Assembly (NCBI RefSeq): GCF_001411555.2
Contig: NC_049902.1
Location: forward strand, 11,413,888-11,477,887
Origin: Juglans regia
Lineage: Eukaryota; Streptophyta; Magnoliopsida; Fagales; Juglandaceae
Reading direction: 5' to 3'
Length of the DNA: 64,000 nt
The position numbers and the translations under genes are program-made. Positions 23,191-34,258 of this stretch are shown piece after piece (the first letter of the stretch is position 1; each line of letters begins with the position of its first letter). The notes beneath the pieces were generated by a model that ran no database searches, was not told the origin of the DNA, and saw nothing but the letters and a program-made list of their open reading frames with translations.

Positions 23191-24856
23191 CATCTCTATA
23201 TTATCTTTAAACTGTGAGTATTCAGTCTTGGCCGACTCTTCAAGTAAATACAAAATCTCAATATTTTTAGGTTTTGCATTATTCTTCATTTCCCATGGTG
23301 CATATTTTTCTCACAAACTGAGGAAAGTGAAAATTTCCCTAAGGGGCCTACATTTTTGTTATGCACTTCATTTTTTCTATTCTCCTTCCTTTCATTCATG
23401 TTATCTTGTTAATTTTCCTATGTGGCATCCATCTCCTATTACTAAGTGGTACTTGTTGATTACAAGTGCCATCTCTCAGGTATGTGCTTTTTTTCCTTTT
23501 TTCTTGGGTCTTAAACACTTCCTGATGTTTTAAAATCATTTTAAAACTATCATTATTTTCTTGACTTGACCATAGTATACAACCAGCAGAGAACTCCCCT
23601 GCAATCAAGTGACTAACCTCCCTCCACCTAATAATCAAGTAGACAATGACTCAATATGATTGGCAAAAGTTTAAATGTATTTACTTATAAAAAAAAAAAA
23701 AAATTAGTTTAAACGTATTCATATCCAAAAGAAAACCCACCCCTCCCTAATACCCAAAAAAAGGGGTGAACTAAGCCACCAACTTATCCATATTCCGTGG
23801 GTTTCTCTTCATAGTTCTTTGAATTCAGTTTTCATGAAAGTGCTAGCACATTCAGGGAATGGGGAAATCCATGATCCTACCTGAAGATGCAATAAAATGG
23901 AGAAAGAAAAGAAGAAAAATTCAGGTGTTCATTTGGTTGCCTAAACTATGAATCTGCACTCAACACTAAAGTGGTTATCCCAGACTCGGCTGGAAACAGA
24001 TTTTAGTCCTCCTAGGTCCCAAAATAAGAAACAAATCAAAGAATTTTTCTGGTTCTCTTCACGTAAACATCTCAAAACCTTAGGGAATTGTGACTTCCCA
24101 AACCTAGATATTCAGATATCATCCAGATTCCCTATATTTTACCCATGTAGACCAACCATCCAGGTATAACTAGTTGCACCAAGCCAAGCTAATAGATCAT
24201 GAATTTTATCTCCAGTCAAACCAGGTCCCGTGCACACTCACAAAATGGTGAGACCAGCTTATCCAGTACGGATAAGATCCACCAAGATCAAGGCTTAGTT
24301 AAACATGCATGGGCGTACAATCACATCACAAACTTATAGCCGGGGAAGAGTATAAAGTACAGACTTGATAAAGGGTCCTATGGAAAATAATAATAAAATT
24401 AAAAGTAGAAACACAGGAAAAAAAAAAAAAAACCTCCCTTCCCTTTAACATGTTCTCATGATTATAATCAATAAAGGTAAAATAGAAGTAAAACTGAAGA
24501 GCACCTAAAGATGTCCAGAGCTTTCAGAGATTATGAGAAAACAGGAATAAGTACAAACAGTACCAAAAAAATCACACGCAAATAAAATTTAACCATCTCT
24601 CTTCAGATCTTAAGAAGAGCCAATCGCTTTAAAATGAAGCAAAACGAAATAAAAACATGAAATTCAAAAAATTTCTTTACTTTTCCCTTATATCCTTTAC
24701 TTTTACTTATCAAGAGAAATCCCCTTTGCTTTTTCTCCGCGACCAACCAACCAACCAACCAACCGAAGTCCGATACTTAAAAAACACAATTTAACAACCC
24801 AAAAAAGAAAATAAAAAAGAGAAGAGAAAAAGGAAAAGAGAAGAAAACAAGGGTTA

Positions 24857-25330
24857 CCTTCGGAATCTCAGCTGAATCCTCAACTGAGATGTTCCATTTC
24901 GTAAACCCTAAGAGGTACACAGCAGAAGTACGGGGACTGGGGAGAGCCTTCCAGAGAGAGAGAGAGTGAGAACTTAAAAGCGAGGGACAGAGAGTTTGAA
25001 AATGGTGCTTCGCAGGAAGAGAGAGAGATATGGGGCAGCATCGGTACCATGACACGTGTCGATCATTACGAGTTCTGACTATTAGAAGGTCTAGAAGAGA
25101 GAGAACCTCACGTAAACGACAGTGACGTGTTAGAAAAAAACGACAGCGCATGTGGGTGGGGGTTATTTTCGGGATAAGTTGGTGGGGGGTTTGTACTGGG
25201 AGACTTGATGAGAATGCCTGTCTGGAGTGAGCGGGACACGTGTTATAAAACTGTAAAGAGAAGAGGAATTGTGAGGTCACGTGAGTCGCCATAAAAACGC
25301 ATGTGACCAACCAATCTGCGAGTGTAATCA
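24857..25330 (-). promoter_or_regulatory. NF-YC promoter, leader exon and uORF
   Basis: On the minus strand, a CT-rich start region (about 24960-25010) is followed by a leader exon ending in the donor near 24857. The exon contains a short upstream ORF, ATGGAACATCTCAGTTGA (MEHLS, about 24896-24879). Upstream lie three CACGTG G-box/ABRE cores at 25053-25058, 25237-25242 and 25278-25283; the first sits in the 10-bp palindrome gacacgtgtc. This predicts light/ABA-type bZIP or bHLH control and some uORF damping. Exon borders are inferred. Confidence 0.5.
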
Positions 25331-25529
25331 TGTGAACAGCTGTTGGCCTTCAGTTTCAGTGCCTAAAATCATTTATTCATTTATTTATTTATTTATTTAT
25401 TAGACTAATCATTTAATGCCACAATCAAATTTGTTTAGAAAATATAATTCTTCTTCTAAAAAAAGACCCTTCATCCGAAAAAGGAGACATTCTCCACGTC
25501 AGCTCCCTATTTGTGTTAGAAAATAAAGA

Positions 25530-25700
25530 GAAATGATACTTGCAGTCGTGAGCGTGCAGTCGTCGTGCAGTCGCTTTGAAAAAAGTGAATAAATAAGGGA
25601 CCCACCTGAAAAGAAATTAATTATTTAATAGTAGACCCCACTCTTTTTCAAAGCGACTGCACGGCATTTGTGCATTCCACGACTGTATGTAGCATTACTC
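25530..25700. mobile_element. Small MITE, family A copy 1
   Basis: About 170 bp with inverted ends (gaaatgatacttgcagtcgt at the left; the complement of gagtaatgctacatacagtc at the right) and internal arms (gcagtcgctttgaaaaa / tttttcaaagcgactgc). Related copies lie at 52488-52656 and 61288-61453 with the same order of words (aaatgata, tttgaaaaaa, gaataaata, tgaaaa, attttttt, catgtagcattac-like end). Confidence 0.75.
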
Positions 25701-27022
25701 AGAAAAAGCAATGATAGCCTTATCAATAAAATAATATTTAAGAGCAATGCTTGTGTCCTGCTGTGTTCTCCCGATGATAGGTCTCGATGGATTTTTAATA
25801 ATGTTATGAATTTTTTTAAAAATTATACTTAAATATATTTAAAAGATATGTGATAAAATAAAATAAATAAATAAATATATAAAATACACTAATGAGAGAA
25901 TCCAATAGGAGCCTACAGCGGTTACCTCTTAAAAATGAAAAATAATTTGTAAAAGCATCAAATAGACATGCCTATACAAATCTTTATAAAAAAAATAGAT
26001 CATATTATAAAGATATGTAAAATAAATTATTTTTTATTACTAGAACTATTTTTTTATAAATGACTTGCAAGAGACTTGTATGTTTGAGATTTCTAGCATT
26101 ACTCCTTAAAATATCTTTTAAAACAGTTCTTAGTGCATTTTTTATTTTTTTAAAGAAAATGATATTATATCGCTTAAGTTTGTTTTTTAAATTTGACGGC
26201 TTATATATTTTTTTAAATTTTTTTAATTTAATATTTAAAAAAATAATTATTAATATATTGATTTTTTTTTTTACAATTTAAAATTGTTTAAAAAATATTT
26301 TAAAAAAAATACGACTTGTACAAGAGACACGCCAAGCCGTCAAAGATAGGTAGCATAACAGCAGCATCCTTTTTAAAATGTTTTAAAAAATTACTATTAA
26401 TAAATTTGTATATTTTTTATTTAACATTTAAAAACACAAAATACCCAGGGAGCACTTTTGAAAGCAACCTAACATAAAGAAAGAAACGCATTCGTATTTC
26501 GTATATAAAATAAGCAATTGTAAAAATAAAAAACAGCCTTTTTTCATCTATGTTAGCAATTTGCTATATATATATCATGTCATGGTGAAAAGAAAATTAT
26601 TGGAAAGAATTATTTATATAATTATATTTTAAATAAGAAGAATTTTTATAAAATAATTTATAAAAATAATATTATTTTATATAAGTATCTTTTATTTTAA
26701 AATATAATTATATAAGAAATTATAAAAGTGGTTGTACATATATTATTACTCTTAAGATAATTCAAAGCATACACTTCAAACTCCCATAGCACGGTTTAAG
26801 TAGTAGGACCTAGAATTTCCTTTCAAGAAATGGAATTCAGGTGGTTAGACTGAAAATTTGAATTGTATTTGAGAGAGAGAAGCGTGTTATCTAAAAAAAG
26901 CAAACCAAAAAAAAGGAGAGAGAGAAGCATGCAATGGAAGCCAATGAAGCAATTGGGATTTGGTATGTAAGGCTTTTCTATATTTGAAATTAGCAAGAAT
27001 TGTGTGCACCTTAAATTAACAT
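25701..27022. other. AT-rich intergenic DNA
   Basis: Very AT-rich with long poly-A/T and tttaaaa-type words. A MITE-like start near 25741 (aagagcaatgcttgtgtcctg) and end near 25920 (gagcctacagcggttacctc) may mark a degraded element. The ORFs at 26060-26281 and 26823-27176 are low complexity. No gene seen. Confidence 0.5.
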
Positions 27023-28596
27023 TAGGGTAAAATTGGTTAGGTTTGGTCCGGTTTTGAACAAATTTTGAAACAAAACCGGTATACACCGGTTTTGAAAATT
27101 TAAAAATCGATACGGACCGATTTATCTCCGAAACCAGAACTTTCAGTTTTTTCGATTTCAGTCCGATCTGATTCAATTTTTCCAGTTTATTGTTTACTTG
27201 TGTGATACTATATAAATTTAGTATTATAATTTTTTTAACACTAAACTTAATCGTTAGAATTTAGTATTTGTTATTGAAAATTATAAATTCATTAGTGTCT
27301 AATGATACTAGTATAGTATAAGTAATGTCTAACTTATTTAGACTTGAATAATAAGATTAAAATAATAATGTAATTAATGCTTAATTGTACTAGTATAATA
27401 TATGTAGTGTCTAACTTATATCAAATGTTATATTAGTTTTTTATGGAGAAAGACTTCTAATTCTCTCTAGAAACTATCCAGATCAGAAATGGTGCTCCCT
27501 CATGTCTCCTTGCTCTCATCCCTAGTTTTCTTCATTTCTTTTTCATTTTTGGGTGTTTTTCATGGCTAAGTATGGAGGAAGGTCAATCTACTACTCTTCG
27601 ACGTCGAGTGACCACCACGTGCCCTATCATAGGCTTCCCAAGGCGCGCATCCTTCAGATGGGCGAAGAATTTCGTCAAACGGAACGGCGTGTGAGTCACA
27701 CGCACGGCCCAAAGGGAGCGCGTGTATTCCACGCGCCACCACTCAAGGTGCCCTTCTGCCGCCACACGTGGCTTCTCTGGGTCCAGGACCACCAGCTACT
27801 CCAGACCTGACCGTCTGCTATACCACTAGGGTGATGCGTGGCTCTCACGCGCCATCACAACCGCTATTTGTGTTTCTTTTCCTCCAATATTGAAAATGCG
27901 GATCTATATCTTTCCAATATGTAATTCGTTATCTTCTCATATATTTTTAATTTCTGTAATATCTTTTATTTTAGAAAGATAAAAATAGAAAAACACATAG
28001 TCTCTTGGACTTTCGTCTGTAGAGTGTGTCATCAACTCTGTCTTAAACGGAGTGTGGGGCTTGGTTAACCCTATTCTGTCGTAGACGGAGTATAGGGTTT
28101 GGTTAACTCTGTCTTAGACAGAATAGTGTTGTCGCTTAGACTTTAGGTCTGTAGAGATTTGCAGCTTGGACTAGACCATGTTAGTCACGAGTGTGTACTG
28201 GAGAGCTATTAATGTTGCAGTTGGCTTGTAATGTATGTTTCAGGTCAAGTTTGTAATGTCCGTTATTAATAAATGCAATATGCTTTTATAAAAAAAATAT
28301 TATATTAGTTTTGTATTATAAAATTAATATACTTGAATAATAAGATTAAAATTTTATATTATATTAATTAGCAATTTAATATATAATATAATATAATATA
28401 AAAAAATTAAAATATATATACTGGTCTAGTTCGATTCAAACTAGTTTTCAAAATATGAGAATCAGTACCGAACCGGTTTATGACCGATTTTTATTCTAAA
28501 GAACCGGTACCACCCTGGACCAATTACAAACCGAATTAAACCCACCGGTCCGATTTGGTTCAACCGGTTTTCCGGTTTCTTTTTTTTACACCCCTA
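27023..28596. mobile_element. hAT-like non-autonomous element, accggttt subterminal type
   Basis: Ends TAGGGTAAAATT (27023) and TTACACCCCTA (ending 28596) form a decayed TIR. Both subterminal regions are rich in accggt/ccggtttt words in opposite sense (27040-27190 and 28425-28580). Flanks attaacat and attaggag agree at 5 of 8 bases, a possible worn 8-bp TSD. The better-preserved relative at 56213-56961 has the same TIR and a perfect 8-bp TSD. The element was later interrupted by the retroposon at 27441-28299. Confidence 0.65.
27441..28299 (+). mobile_element. Non-autonomous poly(A) retroposon (~0.86 kb) of unknown family
   Basis: Bounded by an exact 13-bp duplication, ttatattagtttt (27428-27440 and 28300-28312), with an A-rich 3' end preceded by aataaatgcaatatgc. 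Its 27590-27860 section is strikingly GC-rich against AT-rich surroundings. An 85-codon frame opens at ATG 27553 but matches nothing I know. Internal repeats occur at 28020-28125 (ctctgtctta.ac.gag, ggtttggttaac). TSD plus A tail imply LINE-mediated insertion, so it is either a LINE deletion derivative or a retroposed transcript. Confidence 0.75.
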
Positions 28597-29057
28597 ATTA
28601 GGAGGAAGGTATACCATTTAAGAAAAGCTGCCGTGTTCTTTCTTTAAAAAGTTAGAGTGCAAACAATACTTGTTAAAAGTAATACTAGATATAATTTTAG
28701 GGTGTCTAAATTTTGCACACTATTTTGAAAGAAAGTAGCACCCGCCTTTAAAAAGTAGATTTTTTATTTTTAAATGTGAATCTCAAATTTGTCCATATTT
28801 TTCAAAAGAAGGGCATGAGTCTTGCATAACATAGGACTATATAAATCATTTACAACAAAAATTATTAATATTATGTAAATAAATGAGAACAATGTACTTG
28901 TGAATAGTTAAAAGATAGAGTTGATAAATTCTTTAACTACTACATTCAAATTAAGGTAAAATCTACCCTACTACAACATAAAACCCTTTAGACAATAGAA
29001 AAACCTACCGTACACTCCATAGATTGCTACACAAATCACGCATATGATATTCTCTAT
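28597..29057. other. AT-rich spacer before the Copia provirus
   Basis: No gene, element end or long repeat recognised. The last five bases (tctat, 29053-29057) form the left target duplication of the Copia element. Confidence 0.5.
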
Positions 29058-29881
29058 TGTTAGATAAGTTTAATTCCAATTATCTCAAGCGGAGTGAAAT
29101 TCCTACAAGTTTGTATTTTTGCTCATCTTACCACCCACGTCAACTTGTTGTGATTGCATCTCTACATCATTTAAGAGGTTATTAGAGTCTTTTAAAATAG
29201 TTCTACACTTCAAGATTAAGAATTTAAGATGGTTGCTCTAAAAAACTATAGAGAGAGAGGAGGGGCCTTTGTTTGTACATTTACTCACTTTTTCCACACA
29301 TTTTCCAAACTAACATACGTAAAATTTTTATTTAAAGAGTCTCATGATGGGGTGGTTAATAGGGAAGTTAATTGACTTCCAATGGTGGATAGTCAATTAA
29401 CTGCTTGTGGTAGATAGTTAATTAACTACTTGTAACGAGAGGTGTCAAATCGTATTAATTGGTCGTCTTCGTGTCGTGTCAAGGTATGTACATTACACTT
29501 AATGGGTCAACACGGACACGACCCGTTAAGGATTTCGTGTTAAAATTTCAAACCCGAACACGACACGGTAAGATAACGGATTAACACGACATGACCCGTT
29601 CTGTTTCAACCCGTTTACGTTAATGGGTTGAACAAACACGATACGACACAACCCGTTTGACCTGGTTGATTTTATATAAATATTTAAATATAAATAATAT
29701 CTATAAAAAAATAAAAAGAAATAACTACAAGTCTAAAATTACAATCCAAATAAATATGATCCACACAATTTGTAATAATATTCATTATTAAAATTACATC
29801 ACAAATATAATAAACAAAACATACATTGTAAATATATTAATGTTACAATCTCAAATATAATAAAAAATTAAAAACACAGAT

Positions 29882-29993
29882 CTAAATAAATTTAGAACTT
29901 GAAGAAGGAAGTGGAGCGTCCTCCTTGCCCTTGTTCTCCAATTCCATTACATATTCGGTTAACTCATCCAATTTAATTTCTTCTTGTGTTTCT
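29882..29993 (-). pseudogene. Exon-like terminal coding piece, unidentified
   Basis: On the minus strand, an acceptor-like ttttttttaatag is followed by about 36 codons without a stop, reading EEIKLDELTEYVMELENKG and ending SSSSKFI before a TAG. Acidic and helix-prone. It could be the last exon of the vanished transposase or another captured host exon; I cannot tell which. Confidence 0.4.
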
Positions 29994-30194
29994 ATTAAAA
30001 AAAAAGACATCAATAAAGTTTTATATCAAATAATATTATTGTATTGAAAGTACAAATAACAGAAAAGGAAACAACCTTATAAGACCAGAGGTCCAAAAGT
30101 TAAAACTGTAGTTCACAAGCAAAGGAAACAGCTTGTAGTTCACAAGCAGCTTAAAAAAGACTTCGAAAAAAAAACGAAAGGGAAGGTGTTGGAA

Positions 30195-30613
30195 AGTTCT
30201 TTTCCTCACATTAAATAACTAGCATGGTTTTCTAGAATATTTTTGGCAGAAGCAACATGAGCACTCTGCTCCTTGATTGAATTCCCTTCCAGATCTCAAC
30301 AAGAACCTCACCTAAAAATGTAATTAAAAAGTTACTATACTCTGTTTGAAATACATCAATCATAGAAGCATATCATCATGTCTTGCTCATACCAGCTCAC
30401 CAGCAAGTTCATATAATGATTCATCAAGTGTTGCCTGCAGGAGTTTAACAATCATTGTCAAAAATAAATCTTAAGGAAAAAGAATGAATAAAAGAGGAAA
30501 ACAAAGGTTGAAAATAAAACCGAAATAAAATTGAACCAGATACTAGTCTCTACCTGTAATAAGCGTAAAGCACAGTACTGACTAACAGCAAAGCCTTCAA
30601 GTTTAGCAATTAC
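30195..30613 (-). pseudogene. Captured fragment of RIC1 homologue (RAB GEF subunit), three exon pieces
   Basis: The minus strand shows three consecutive exon pieces with intron borders. 30613-30554 reads VIAKLEGFAVSQYCALRLLQ, then a gt donor. 30434-30393 reads ATLDESLYELAGEL, with ctgcag before and gta after. 30311 downwards reads VRFLLRSGREF, then, after loss of about 25 residues, SIKEQSAHVASAKNILENHA, then SYLM, a TGA stop where serine is expected, and GKELS. This is the conserved C-terminal part of the plant RIC1-like protein, in yeast a RAB6/Ypt6 exchange factor at the Golgi. Retained introns show capture at DNA level, not by retroposition. The stop and internal deletion rule out a functional product. 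Confidence 0.85.
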
Positions 30614-31779
30614 ATGCAACGTTCAAGACAAAATGAATTGATAAAATGACAGTGATAGGTGGAAACTTTCAGATATACATTTAGTAGATCCACTCACTAG
30701 ATTCTTTTTATAAGTAAGATAATATCAAAAAAGCCAAAAGTCTCATGAAAGTACGTTGGGCACAAGATACTTTTATAGTTCCTCTAACCAGATTATGTAA
30801 TGCATTACATTGGGAACTTATATTTTTACATCGTATGCATAGCCTTCTAACCACAGCAGAAGTAAGAAGTTTTAAAATACCTCTTAAAAGGCTTTCCTTT
30901 CCTTTACAACTGCTCACAAAAGCATCTTCCAGAGGTATCTAAAAAAAATATCAATAATAAATCAATTCCATTACAATTATTGTTAGAAGAGCTTCCCCAC
31001 TTGACACATCAAAATTTCAAATGAAAAAAAATACTTGGAACGAAAGAAATTTCAAAATTTCCTTCAATAGAGACTCATAGCTCCTCTCCACAATATATTA
31101 CTGATATCAGAACAAAAGGCCTACCTCAGAAACTAAATATCCAGTAAATCAACATAATAACTCTCAATCAAACAAAGCAACTAAAAATTGTGGAGAGGAG
31201 GTGCCAATTCAGGCGTATTTGTTGGTTATCCACCATGTATTTTCTATCATTATATTCTTTCACCTAATGTAACACCTCTGAAAAAGCAAGATTTTGTGGA
31301 AACCAAATGCTACGCTTACAGTTTAATTGATAGATTCTTCAAATCCTAATGATTGATTGTCATGCGTACTTTCATCTTGTATCACTTAGGTAGAAGCATG
31401 TAAAAGACTAAGAAATAAATTGAACCAATCAAGATTAAATAGCAGATAGAGAAACCCAACAGAAAATGAACCAAGAAAAAGTAAACCCAAAAAAAAAACA
31501 TAAGAAATGATTTCTGGGTTGAAGAGGGTAGCATCATCGTGAGAAGAGATTCTGATTTCTGAGTGGATTTGAGAAGAAAAATGCCCAGTGAAGTATCTTC
31601 AAGGTCTGTTTGGATCAATAAACTAGTAAACTCCAAAGCTCCCTATCCCTCTTTCAAAATTTAAAATCTCAGAAACTAAAAACAAGAAAAGAAGAGAAGA
31701 GAAAGAAATTCGATCACATTTGGGCGTGGTGGAGTCGTGGGTGACGAGGTACTAAGTTAAAGTCGATGACGAGCAGTGT

Positions 31780-33815
31780 TAGGGCTGAGCACCGACCGTT
31801 TCGGAGTCGGAGGGAATCCGACCTCCGACTCCGAGATGTAGAGAATTCGCTCTGCCTCCGACTTCGACTTGTCGGAGTGGAGTCGGATTTTTGGACTTTT
31901 TTTTTTATTTTTTTTAACTTCATATTTGACCCACTTTTAAAAAAAAAAATTGTGGGTTTTCAATTTTCAATTTTCTCAAAATTACAATCCAAACTTATTA
32001 AACTTTTGATTATAATAAAAAATACAAGTAAATAAAACAAGTAACATACTAACATACATTCAAAAATTAAAAATAAAAAGAAAGTCTTATTTTTACATGT
32101 ACTCCCATCATCCATGATTCCATATCCACATCCAACTAATCACTACAATAAACAAAGGCACCGTATACAAAATGAAGATTAAAAAAAAAAGACACCGTAT
32201 AGTTACTATAGTATACTATTATAATTACTATGAATCTATTTTCAATTATATTATATATATATATGAAGATTGAAGAAATAGTATTACTATTTTATATATA
32301 ATATAGTATTACTATATTATACTATTAGTTTATTACTGTATCTTATAGTATAATTACTAATACTATAGTATCATATTATTAGTATGTTAGTGATTTAATA
32401 TTATATATATTAAATCTCTAATCTCTTATACTTTATATATATATATTTATATATATATATATATAAATATTAGTAATACACTAATAGTATTAGTATATTA
32501 GTATTAGTATTAGTTATACTAGTAGTGATATTAGTTATACTAATAGTTATATTAGTATTAGTTATTATTAATACTATATATTATACTAATAGTGATATTA
32601 ATACTATATATAGTTATAATGATTAGTATAACTACATTAGTATTAGTTATAGTGATTTAGCATAACTATATTAGTATAAGTTATAGTGATTTAGTATAGG
32701 TATAATACTATAAGTTATAACTATAGTCTATAATAGTATTAGTATAAATAGTAGTATTAGTTATAGTGATTTAGTATAACTATATTAGTATAAGTTATAG
32801 TGATTTAGTATAGTTATAATACTATAAGTTATAATTATAGTCTATATAAGTATTAGTATTAGTTATAGTGATTAGAATAAATATATATTAGTATTTGCTA
32901 TAGTGATTTTAATTTAGTATAACTATATAATACTATTAGTATAAATCACTATACTAACTATATCACTGATAGTATTAGTATACTAATATTAGTATATCAC
33001 TATAGTTAATAGTATCATATAGTAATATAGTATTAGTAATTAATATTATAGTGATTTATATAGTAATTTATATATAGACTTAAAAGTGGATTACTAATAG
33101 TATTAGTATTAGACCATAAATCTAATTAATTTACTAATATATATTAGTATTACTAATATATTTATTAAAAGGAATATGTTGAAAATTTATTAAGTCAAAA
33201 AATATAATTAATACAAGATATTGTTATATAAAATTTATATGAATAATACTTTAGTTATTATACATTAGTATTATATGTTATTCTAAATTTATAGATTAGT
33301 GTTTATCCATTAGTATTACATGTTGATGTTATTATGCATCTTAGTGTTTATAGTATATTATATATACATTAGTATTATATGTTATTATATTTATACATTA
33401 GTAATTTAGTGTTACAACTTACATGTAACATGGTAGTAATATTGTAAATTTGTAATAGTATGATATTTACATATAGTCATATACTAAACTATTATTATTT
33501 ATTAGTCAATTTAGTCTATATATTTTAGTATAAATATATTATTTAACTAGTATATTATTGAGTTTAACTAACTATATAAGATATAGTTGTATAAAATTTA
33601 AATGATTAATATATGGAAAAACACATATATTTTTATAAAATATGTATAAAATCGGAGGCGGAGTCGGAGGGCCAAATCGAAGGTAGAGGCGAAGTGTCGG
33701 AGGTGGATCGGAGCAGAGTCGGAGTCGGTTCTTCAATGACTTCGACTCCAACTCTGAAGAGGACCCGGAGCAGAGCTGGAGCGGAGTCGGATTGTCGAAT
33801 TTTTGCTCAACCTTA
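31780..33815. mobile_element. Second hAT-like element nested in the Pack element
   Basis: A 2.0 kb element. Left end TAGGGCTGAGCACCGAC; right end is the complement of TAAGGTTGAGCAAAAATTCG. Flanks agcagtgt (31772-31779) and agcagcgt (33816-33823) form an 8-bp duplication with one mismatch. Subterminal regions are rich in ggagtcgga/tccgactcc words in inverted sense (31795-31890 and 33650-33800). The core from about 32200 to 33600 is an A/T-only maze of tagtatta-type words. No coding capacity. Confidence 0.85.
32200..33600. repeat. Long A/T-only degenerate satellite-like tract
   Basis: About 1.4 kb almost without G/C, built from permutations of tagtattagtatta, ttatagtgattta and tatataagttata. 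Several blocks recur at intervals of roughly 100 bp (agttatagtgatttagtata occurs repeatedly between about 32645 and 32815). It looks like local expansion of simple words inside the nested element. Confidence 0.85.
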
Positions 33816-34258
33816 AGCAGCGTGAAGGGGGGCAACATGAGCTGAGAACTGAGGGGAGATGGAGTTGCTGCAGGGCCATGGGTTGAAGATGAAGAGATGA
33901 GGCCTGAGGGGGGCGCGGCGTGAATGTGAGGAAAACAAAAGTTGGAAAAAGAAAAGTTAGAAAATAGAGGGGGGCAGCGTGGGTTAGGTAGTTTAGGGTT
34001 TTTTGAATTTTAGGTCTAAGGGTATAAAGGTAAATTCAATTTTCTTAACGGGTCATAACAAGTTGACCCGTTAGTGACCCGTTAAGCAATCGTGTCTTAA
34101 CGGGTCAACCTATTTTGAACCGAACCCATTAAGGCTAAACCCTAATCCGCTTTTATCGTGTCGTGTTCGTATTGGATTAATGGATCGTGTCACATATTGC
34201 CATCCCTACTTGTAACTTTCTGATCCATGTGGATACTACATGGATGATGGAGTAAACA

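Larger units (their letters stand above)
20921..24856 (-). other. Probable 5' UTR intron of NF-YC
   Basis: The minus strand has a donor-like site (ccgaag/gtaaccc) near 24857/24856 and an acceptor-like tag a few bases before the ATG (cactag near 20927), suggesting a ~3.9 kb leader intron. Inside are a diverged tandem repeat (21669-22105), an antisense LINE scrap (22110-22525), a three-unit repeat (23044-23190) and otherwise unique AT-rich DNA, with short low-complexity tracts at 23686-23702 and 24419-24432. No other gene is seen. Confidence 0.5.
29437..34208. mobile_element. hAT-like Pack element carrying RIC1 gene fragments
   Basis: A 4.8 kb element flanked by an exact 8-bp duplication, cttgtaac (29429-29436 and 34209-34216), inside the left Copia LTR. 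Left end gagaggtgtcaa and right end ttgccatcccta are imperfect TIRs of the tagggatggcaa type. Subterminal zones at both ends are dense in acgggt/acccgt and cgtgtcgtg words (29450-29660 and 34040-34190). No transposase is seen. The interior holds coding pieces of a RIC1 homologue on the minus strand (30195-30613), a short terminal exon-like piece (29882-29993), other gene-like non-repetitive DNA (30640-31770) and a nested hAT-like element (31780-33815). Confidence 0.85.

Noticed and set aside
24777..25331. 184-codon minus ORF over the NF-YC upstream region
   Set aside because: It crosses the inferred promoter, leader exon and donor site, is rich in S/F from CT-rich DNA, and shows no domain. 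Treated as a by-product of leader sequence.
27553..27810. 85-codon + ORF (and antisense ORF) in GC-rich DNA
   Set aside because: GC-rich DNA has few stops by chance. It lies inside a retroposon, with no family match and a mirrored antisense ORF.
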